A stretch of DNA of 64,000 nucleotides from contig NZ_JAAIIJ010000004.1 of the NCBI RefSeq assembly GCF_012932445.1, positions 38,746-102,745 on the forward strand, read 5' to 3'. The notes beneath the pieces are model-generated. The model saw only the letters and a program-made list of their open reading frames with translations. It was not told the origin of the DNA and made no database searches. The DNA is from Bifidobacterium panos. Its GTDB lineage: Bacteria; Actinomycetota; Actinomycetes; Actinomycetales; Bifidobacteriaceae. A program made the translations under genes and the position numbers. Each line of letters begins with the position of its first letter. The stretch's first letter is position 1. Shown here piece after piece: positions 54,785-61,700 of this stretch.

Positions 54785-55879
54785 TCACCCCTCGCTCAAG
54801 AACTCGTTGGTGGCGAGATCTTTGGACTGCGGGGCGGTGTGCACCGTCTTGCCGTCAGCGTCGCTATAGGCGTCCTCTTGGGCCAGGAAGTCGAAATAGG
54901 CCTGTGTGCCGCTGAAATCGACGGTGCCGAGTGTGAACGAGCCGTCCTCGATCTTGGCCGGGTCGCCCCAATACTGCCCATCGACGATGAAGCGCATGCT
55001 CTTCTTGACGAAATCAGTTTCGAGATTCGCGTCAGGAGCCTCCTCCACAAGCATTTCAGAAGCCTCGTCGGGGTGCTCATAGGCGAACTGATAGCCCTTC
55101 TGCGCAACGGCCACGAACTTCTTCACCAAAGCGGGGTCGCTTTCGATCAGCTTGTCGCTGGTGATGATGCCGATGGAATCCGCGTTGCCGGGCACGCCGT
55201 AATCAGGCTCCGCGAAGCAGGTGAGAGCCGGCCCTTCCATATCGGCCTGCACGCCCTCCCATGTCGAATAGAACCCGCCGAAATCGGCTTTGCCGCTGGA
55301 AAGCGTCTGGAACGTGGACGTGCCCACGGTCACCTTGTCGAACTCGCCTTTGCCGCCGTCGGTCTGGATCATGCGGCGCACCACCGCGTCCGATTCGTTG
55401 GAACCGAACGTGGCGAAGGTCTTGCCATCGAAGTCTTTCGGGGATTTGATGGCGGTGTTGGAAGCCAGCGAGCACCAGATCGCGCTGGGCTTCTGCTGTA
55501 CCTGCATGACTTCCTTGAGTTTCGCGCCTTTGATGGCGTAAGTGCTCACATTGGTCAGTGTGGTCAGCGCGAAATCGGCCTGTCCGTTGTTGACGGCCTG
55601 CTCGCCGCCTGCTTGGGCCACGGGCACGATGTCGATGTCAATGCCGGCGTTCTCGAACCAGCCTTGGTGTTTGGCCACGTAGATGCCGATGTGATTGGTG
55701 TCCGGCGTCCAATACAGCATAAAGGTCACCTTTTTTAAGGCACCTGTATCGGAGGTGTCGTTGCTCTGACCACAAGCGGCCGCGGTGAACATCATGGCTA
55801 TGGCACTGGCGGCGGCGAGCGCTTTGGTCGCGAATGCGGTCAGTGGGTTGCGCGGGTGGCTGATATGTCGAATATGCAT
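54785..55879 (-). CDS. ABC substrate-binding lipoprotein, thiamine-precursor (NMT1/THI5) type
   Basis: A 364-residue binding protein with lipoprotein signal and lipobox TAAAC, then VTFMLYWTPDTNHIGIYVAKHQGWFENAGIDIDIV, the characteristic start of the NMT1/THI5-like family (ThiY), with AQAGGEQAVNNGQADFALT. These bind pyrimidine precursors of thiamine. The start at 55879 follows AAGGGA. It lies 192 bases downstream of the permease gene on the same strand. No ATPase gene (ThiZ) is seen nearby, and a 36-base piece of this gene recurs at 57593. Confidence 0.88.
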   Translation of the reverse strand: MHIRHISHPRNPLTAFATKALAAASAIAMMFTAAACGQSNDTSDTGALKKVTFMLYWTPDTNHIGIYVAKHQGWFENAGIDIDIVPVAQAGGEQAVNNGQADFALTTLTNVSTYAIKGAKLKEVMQVQQKPSAIWCSLASNTAIKSPKDFDGKTFATFGSNESDAVVRRMIQTDGGKGEFDKVTVGTSTFQTLSSGKADFGGFYSTWEGVQADMEGPALTCFAEPDYGVPGNADSIGIITSDKLIESDPALVKKFVAVAQKGYQFAYEHPDEASEMLVEEAPDANLETDFVKKSMRFIVDGQYWGDPAKIEDGSFTLGTVDFSGTQAYFDFLAQEDAYSDADGKTVHTAPQSKDLATNEFLSEG

Positions 55880-55908
55880 GGCGATTTCCCTTGAATCCAA
55901 GCTTCATT

Positions 55909-55956
55909 ATCGTTTTCTAGGGATGCGCTGCGAGTAGGATTCAGGCAGAAAACGAT
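55909..55956 (-). promoter_or_regulatory. Structured leader upstream of the ThiY-like gene
   Basis: ATCGTTTTCT (55909-55918) is perfectly complementary to AGAAAACGAT (55947-55956) with a 28-base loop, in the 192-base leader of the binding-protein gene. A TGAATCC/GGATTCA pair (about 55892 and 55937) could form an alternative fold. A TPP riboswitch was considered because of the thiamine-type importer, but the conserved CTGAG and CTGAT blocks are not seen. Confidence 0.4.
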
Positions 55957-56071
55957 ATGCAAGGGCCAGCCCCGCTCGTCCAATGCCCCCGGCGTGCAGG
56001 CCGCCGGTTTGCCACACATTGGCTTCAAACAGCGATTGCCATTATATGCGGGCGCGTGACGAACCGCGGCG

Positions 56072-56926
56072 TCACTGGCCGGCGTCGGGATCGTCGTCGT
56101 CCCGCGCGGGCCCCAACATCAGCCGCTCGACCAAGCTTATCGCCAGCAAGAGCAGTCCCGTCATGACGATGATCACCAACGTGGCGGCGAACACCAGTCG
56201 CGTGTTAAACGAGTTGTAGGCGGACTGCAGCCAGATGCCCAAGCCGCCCCGCGCACCGAGGTATTCGGCGGTGGCAGCCGTGGCGAAAACATAGGCGGCG
56301 CTGATGCGAAGACCACCGAAGATCTGTCGCGCGGCCACGCGCAGTTTGACATGCCATAGCGTCCATACGCGCGTCGCGCCGCAGGTCAGCGCCACATCGG
56401 AATAGAACTCGGGCACCGCGTCGAGCCCGCGCATCGTCTGTACGGCAATGGGGAACAGGCCGAACAGCGCCACAATCGCGATCTTGCCCTCCGGCTCGAA
56501 ACCGAACCAGATCAGAAACAGTGGCGCGATGGCGATCAGCGGCAGGGTTTGCGCGGCGGCCAACAGCGGGGAGAAAGCGGCACCGAGCGTGCGCGAGCAG
56601 TGGAACAGCATGCCGAACGCCACTCCCAGCACCGCGGCGATTGCGAATCCGACGAACCCCTCATAAGTCGTGGCTTTGGCGGCGGGCCAGAGCGTGGGCC
56701 ATGTGCGCACGGTGGCTGCGAGAATCTCGCTGGGGCTTGCGGGCTTGACGCTAGGGTTGTCCGCCACCGCGGGCGAATTGGCGGCAAGGCGCGCCCACAC
56801 CTCCCAAACCGCAAGCAGCACGACGACAGCGACGACGGTGGGCAGGCAGCGGCGAAGCGCGGCTCTGGCGGTGGAATATTCCTGCCGAATCGCAGGAGCC
56901 GATGTCCGCTTGTTTGCGCTCGCCAT
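56072..56926 (-). CDS. ABC transporter permease, thiamine-precursor/SsuC type
   Basis: A 284-residue inner-membrane permease (BPD_transp_1) with about six spans and the ATPase-contact loop DVALTCGATRVWTLWHVKLRVAARQIFGGLRIS. With the NMT1/THI5-like lipoprotein downstream it forms part of a thiamine-precursor-type importer (ThiXY). Three start codons lie in a row; the one with AAAGG spacing of 5 is used here (56926; 56929 and GTG 56932 are alternatives). Confidence 0.87.
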   Translation of the reverse strand: MASANKRTSAPAIRQEYSTARAALRRCLPTVVAVVVLLAVWEVWARLAANSPAVADNPSVKPASPSEILAATVRTWPTLWPAAKATTYEGFVGFAIAAVLGVAFGMLFHCSRTLGAAFSPLLAAAQTLPLIAIAPLFLIWFGFEPEGKIAIVALFGLFPIAVQTMRGLDAVPEFYSDVALTCGATRVWTLWHVKLRVAARQIFGGLRISAAYVFATAATAEYLGARGGLGIWLQSAYNSFNTRLVFAATLVIIVMTGLLLLAISLVERLMLGPARDDDDPDAGQ

Positions 56927-57133
56927 CATCACCTTTCTTCCTTACGTACAGACAGACAGCGCAAGTTGAATTGCGCCCCGTTTGTTGGATTGCGTTTATT
57001 AGGATACATGGCTAGCTTGCGAGGAGCATATTCCGGTATCCTTCCGGGTGTGCCCCCTGGGTTTTTCCTGGCGGCGTCAGCTACTGGTGTATTGGCGATC
57101 GATGTATCGCACATCGGTGCGGGGTTGCGTGAT

Positions 57134-57532
57134 CTAGTGAATCGTCAAGTCATCGGCTACGAGTAGGTCAGAGCCCCATCGCCTGCCCCGGATCGTTGGT
57201 TGCGTCCGTCGCGCCCTGTTGCGTGTTGGGTTTGGGCGATGGTGCCCGTTCGCCCCAGAGCATGTCGTCGTATCGTCCTGCAGGGATGCGAGCCGTTCCT
57301 TCGCCCTGACGGTGATGTCCCGTTTGAACGCGTTGTCCACGCGCACCCGTTCTGTGCCGTCGAGAGCGATGGTGTCCGCGGCGAAGATTTGGGCGGTTTG
57401 CTCGGGTGTGAGCGTGGAGCCTTCCATGTGATTGGAATTCCATGCGAACCATACCTGGGTTGCCGCGTAGATGCCATTGGAATAGCCGGCGTCGCGTTCC
57501 CGGATCAGCCGTTCGACGATTCTCTCGCCCAT
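57134..57532 (-). pseudogene. Truncated Fic-family gene (N-terminal remnant)
   Basis: The first ~65 residues read ERLIRERDAGYSNGIYAATQVWFAWNSNHMEGSTLTPEQTAQIF, which fits the N-terminal part of Fic proteins (the NSNHxEGxTLTxEQT inhibition-helix region). After about residue 70 the frame continues into unrelated sequence, and no HPFxxGNGR catalytic motif is present anywhere. A good AAGGA ribosome site still stands upstream of the ATG. It therefore looks like a decayed gene beside a piece of the ThiY-like gene, a rearranged zone. Confidence 0.65.
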
Positions 57533-57592
57533 GATGCCCGTTTCCTTCGCCTGCTTTCCTGCCCTTAATCCCTACTATTCGCGATGCCTCCA

Positions 57593-57628
57593 TTGATGGC
57601 GTAAGTGCTCACACTGGTCAGCGTGGTC
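57593..57628. repeat. Stray copy of part of the ThiY-like gene
   Basis: Thirty-six bases here match 55530-55565 inside the ThiY-like gene with two differences (both C for T on the plus strand), in the same orientation. Flanking sequence does not match. It is a scar of a duplication or recombination. Confidence 0.75.
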
Positions 57629-57664
57629 TAAATTTCCCAGTCCAACAATCGTGGTGCGGTTCAA

Positions 57665-58360
57665 GTGGGCTGTTCGTGTCGATATCAACGGACGGCGTCA
57701 TTTTGCGATGGTAGGTCATTCCCGTGTCCTCTGTAGACCCGTGCCGATGTAGTGAACTCGTTCCCTGTCTGCTGTGAGTCACAGTGTGCGTTGGTATCAT
57801 TCTCGGTCTGTCTTAAGTTGCAGTGCCCATTGCTATCGTTCTTGGTTTGTCTTAAGTTGCGGCGCGCTCGCTGTCGTTCTTGGTTTATTTTGGGTTGCGG
57901 TGCTCGTTGTCTTCGTTCTTAGTGGGTTCCGTTCAGTTTTCGTGTTGTTTGATCGGCTCCGGTGTCTGCGGCGGATGTTGCCGTGTTCGACACCCCGGAC
58001 GAACAGCCCAGTGGGCTGTTCGTGTCGATATCAACGGACGGCGTCATTTTGCGGTAGTAGATCGTTCCCGTGTCCTCTGTAGACCCATGCCGACGCGGCG
58101 AACTCGTTCCCTGTGTGTTTGAGTCGCAGTGTGCGTTGCTATTGTTCTTGGTCTGTTTTGAGTCGCAGTGCTCGTTTTTCCGTTCTCAGTGTGTCTCGGA
58201 TTGCAGTGCTCATTGTCTCCGTTCCCAGTGTGCATATCGCCACTTGTGTGCATAACAGCGTCCATCTTTCCCGTTCTCAGTGTGCGTTTCGTTAGGCTTT
58301 CGTGTTGTTTGACTAGTCCGGTGTCGGGCGGCGGATGTTGCCGTGTTCGACACCCTCCGG
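57665..58360. repeat. ~346-bp direct duplication with internal ~38-bp repeats
   Basis: Copy A starts at 57665 (GTGGGCTGTTCGTGTCGATATC) and copy B at 58011, each running to GCGGATGTTGCCGTGTTCGACACCC. Inside each, a ~37-39-base unit (AGTTGCAGTGCCCATTGCTATCGTTCTTGG and variants) repeats three to four times. An 11-bp-arm palindrome (57999-58023) marks the junction. There is no credible coding frame. This block lies in the 1.2-kb gene-free leader of the giant surface protein. Confidence 0.85.
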
Positions 58361-58402
58361 GCCGGTAGGCCAAGTCTTACGTCTCACACGGCAACATCCG
58401 CC
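58330..58402. repeat. 17-bp-arm hairpin
   Basis: GGCGGATGTTGCCGTGT (58330-58346) pairs exactly with 58386-58402 around a 39-base loop. The left arm is shared with the end of copy A of the upstream duplication. No T tract follows, and it lies about 360 bases before the surface-protein start. Confidence 0.8.
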
Positions 58403-58557
58403 TGGGGCATTCTGGCGTAGCCGGTTCGTTCCTCGTCTCTGCCGTGTTGGGTGTTTGTGGCGTGTCTTTTTTCTGGGGTTTGGTTTTTGGCGGGACTGGT
58501 GGTTTTCGGGGGTTTATGTCGATTGCTGGGAGGCGAGTTTCGTGATCTCGCTGTCGC

Positions 58558-58566
58558 GGGGGGGGG
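58558..58566. promoter_or_regulatory. Nine-G homopolymer tract upstream of the surface protein
   Basis: Nine consecutive G residues lie 192 bases upstream of the start codon of the giant secreted protein. The stretch between it and the gene holds further GC-rich hairpins, such as CCCGATTCGGG and an imperfect CGCTTTTCGCGCG arm. Homopolymers this long are candidates for slippage-driven expression changes. Confidence 0.5.
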
Positions 58567-58758
58567 TAGCTTTCAGGGCTATTGGTGACCCCCGTCCCAC
58601 CGGGACGGCCGGATATTCCGGTTGGCCAGTGTGCGTGGGGTTTCCTCCTCCCCCGATTCGGGAGGGCGCTTTTCGCGCGCGGGATTCCGCGCGGGAAAGC
58701 GTCGTCTTGTGTTGGGGGAGGGTTGGTTGAAGAATAAAGGAATTTTTAGGAGTTTCTT

Positions 58759-61700
58759 ATGGTGAGATTTTCATCTCAAAGCGGCCTGAGGCGCGGGTTG
58801 TCGCGTTGGCTGGTTGCCGTAGTGGCGGCCGGTTTGGCTGCGTTGATGGTGCTGGCGGTGGCTGTGCCCGCGGTGTGGGCTGCCGACAAGCCGTCGGTGA
58901 CGCTCAACGAGAACAGGAAGACCAATGTCCAGGCCGGTAGCGATACCGAGGACGCGTCGTACCAGTTGGGCAACGCCAGCGTGACGGGCGGCAATAGCTC
59001 GTATGTCGTGGTGCAGGTCGACTCCGGCTACTTCACTCCGGCTGCTGCTGCGCCGGGCACTGCGGAGGCGCAGGGTGCGTTGAGCGGCGAGTCGGGTCAG
59101 GATGAGTCCGGTAACGACAAGTACGGTTCGTACGTGGACGGCGTTGATGTGAAGGCTGGCGGGAAGTACACGTATGTGACGTTCAAAATGGGTGACGGCA
59201 GTGCGAATATCACGGCGAACGACCTGCAGACGTATCTGCAGGGTCTGAAGTTCACCATGGACGGCGACACGGAACAGAACGTGACCGTCACCGTCGTCGG
59301 CGACTCGCTGCAGGCCGAGTACAACGGCAAGAAGTATAAGGCGATCCTGTACAACGGCCACGCATACGCACTCATCGACGATCAGCCGATGAACTGGAGC
59401 GACGCGTATGCTGCGGCGAAGTCCACGACACTCTTGGCTCAGAAGGGTCATTTGCTGACCATTGAGTCGGCCGGCGAGCACAACCTTATCTATAAGTCGT
59501 TCGGCAACGCGTATGGTTGGTTTGGTGCGACCCGTTTCACGACTGCGGAGCGTGCCAAGATGGACGGCAATACGTTCAGTGTCACCCAGCAGGACGGGGA
59601 TATTGGTTGGGGTGAGGCTTGGTATTGGGTGACGGGCCCGAGCGCCGGAACAATGCTCTGGACCACCAACAAAGCGTCGACCGGTGAAGCCCCCGAAGGC
59701 GTATACACCAATTGGAACCCCGGTCAACCTGATGCTTCTGGCGGTGCTGAAGGTTGTGGCGAGTATGGTAGGGGAGATTCGGGTCAGTGGAATGATATTC
59801 GTCCTGGCCCCACTATGAATACTTATGTTGAGTTTGAGAATGTTTCGATCCCGGATGGCACTACTGTTTCTGCTACAGTGCAGCGTGTTGATGTGTCGTA
59901 TGATTTGGACGATGTGACGAGTAGTAATACGGCGTCGAAGGCGTTGGTGGGTGAGGCGTTTTCGACGACGTTGACTGCTACCAAGGCTGCTGATGGTCGT
60001 TCGTTGGATGTGTCGTCGGTGTCGGTGTCTGTTGGCGGCAAGAAGCTGACGAAGGATACGGATTACACGTTCGATACGGCTACCGGCGAGCTGGCGATCA
60101 AGGCCGAGAATGTGACGGGTAATGTGTCGGTCTCGGCGAAGGTGTTGCGTCAGGTGGCGTTTGTGCTTGGCGGGGATGCTACGGCGAAGACGTACGGCGA
60201 GATGAAGAACGCCACGCCCGACTCCTTGTCGGTGGAGAACGGCAAGGCGGTTTCCGCTGCGACGGGTTACAAGCAGCCTGATGTGAGTATGACTGCTGCC
60301 GGTACTGGGGCTGGTAAGAAGTTTGCCGGTTGGAAGTCGAGTGTGGATGGTTCGGTGTATTCGCCGGAGGATGTGGGTAAGCTGACGCCGAGTGTGGATG
60401 TGACGTTTACTGCTCAGTATGAGGATACGGATAAGATGACGGTCCGGTTCGACTACGCCGGCGGTGTGGATGCGGATAAGGCGTCGTCGAAGACGTTGAC
60501 GGGTCGTGAGGGCACTTCGTATGATGTGCCGGTTCCGTCTCGTGCGGGTTACGCGTTCGCTGGTTGGACCGCGGACCCGGCGACCGTGACCCCTCCGGCC
60601 GTGGGCGATGCGACGGCGTCGTATACGGCGGATGTGACGTTCACGGCCACGTGGACCGCGAAGCCCACCACGGTTACGTTCTCCGCGGGCGAGGGCGATA
60701 ACAAGCACGGCGAGCTGACCGCTACCACGCCGAGCTCGTTGTTGGTGACGACTGAGCAGAAGTTGAGCACGGATACGAATCTTCCGGATGATGGTCCGAC
60801 TGTGGATGCTGATGCTGGTTGGAGGTTCCTGTACTGGCAGTCCAGTGTGACCGATGCGGATAACAATGAGACGTTGGGTCCGGTGTATCAGCCGTCGCAG
60901 GTTGGTGATTTGAAGGCTCAGGCTGGTTTGAAGTTCACTGCGGTGTACGAGCAGCTGCCTGAGGTGAGTGTGGTGTATAACTTCAATGGCGGCCATGACG
61001 CTGATAACAACACGTCCGTGACGCTTAAGGGCGTGGATGGCACCGAGTACACCGACGAGGCCAAGGCCAAGGTTCCGGATACGACGAAGTTGACCCGTAC
61101 GGGTTACACGTTCAAGGAGTGGAGCCCGGCTGTTACGGGTAAGTATGCGTCGGTGACGTATACGGCCCAGTGGAAGCAGAACACCAATAACGTGAATTTC
61201 GTGGTGTCCGACGAGGATAAGCACGGCAGTCTGACGGGCAACACGACGTATCAGGTGCTGACCGGTGAGAAGGTCGGCGGCAAGCCCACGGTGACGGCTG
61301 ATGGCGGGTATCGTTTTGTTGGCTGGGTGTCCAGCGAGAACGGCAAGGTGTATTCGCAGGACAGCGTGGACGCGTATGTCGTGTCTGGTGCGAACAAGGA
61401 TATTACGTTTACGGCGAAGTTTGTGCCGGAGTCGAGTGTGGAGGTGCATTACAACTACGCCGGCGGCTACAACAAGAACAATGATTCGTCCCTGGTGTTG
61501 ACCGGCCTGGAGGGCGCGGAGTATTCCGACGCCGACAAGACCGCCGCGGCCGAGGAGCCGACGCGTACGGGTTACACGTTCAAGCAGTGGGACAAGACCC
61601 TGTCCACGACGTACCAGTCGGTGACCTACACGGCCGAGTGGACGGTGAACCCGAACACGGTGACGTTCGACAAGGGCGATGGCGTGTCGCTGGAGGGTGA

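Noticed and set aside
55880..56071. TPP riboswitch
   Set aside because: CCTGAATCC...CAGCGCATCCC resembles the 3' end loosely, but CTGAG and CTGAT cores are missing.
57008..57166. A 52-codon plus-strand frame (MASLRGAYSG...)
   Set aside because: It has no ribosome site or recognisable family, although the ending AIDVSHIGAGLRDLVN looks gene-like; it may be a decayed fragment.
57665..58360. CRISPR array
   Set aside because: Internal units are imperfect, contiguous and without unique spacers, and no cas genes are present.
58335..58730. A 131-codon plus-strand frame in the adhesin leader
   Set aside because: It starts inside a hairpin and consists of Arg/Trp/Pro-rich low-confidence sequence over structured DNA, with no ribosome site.
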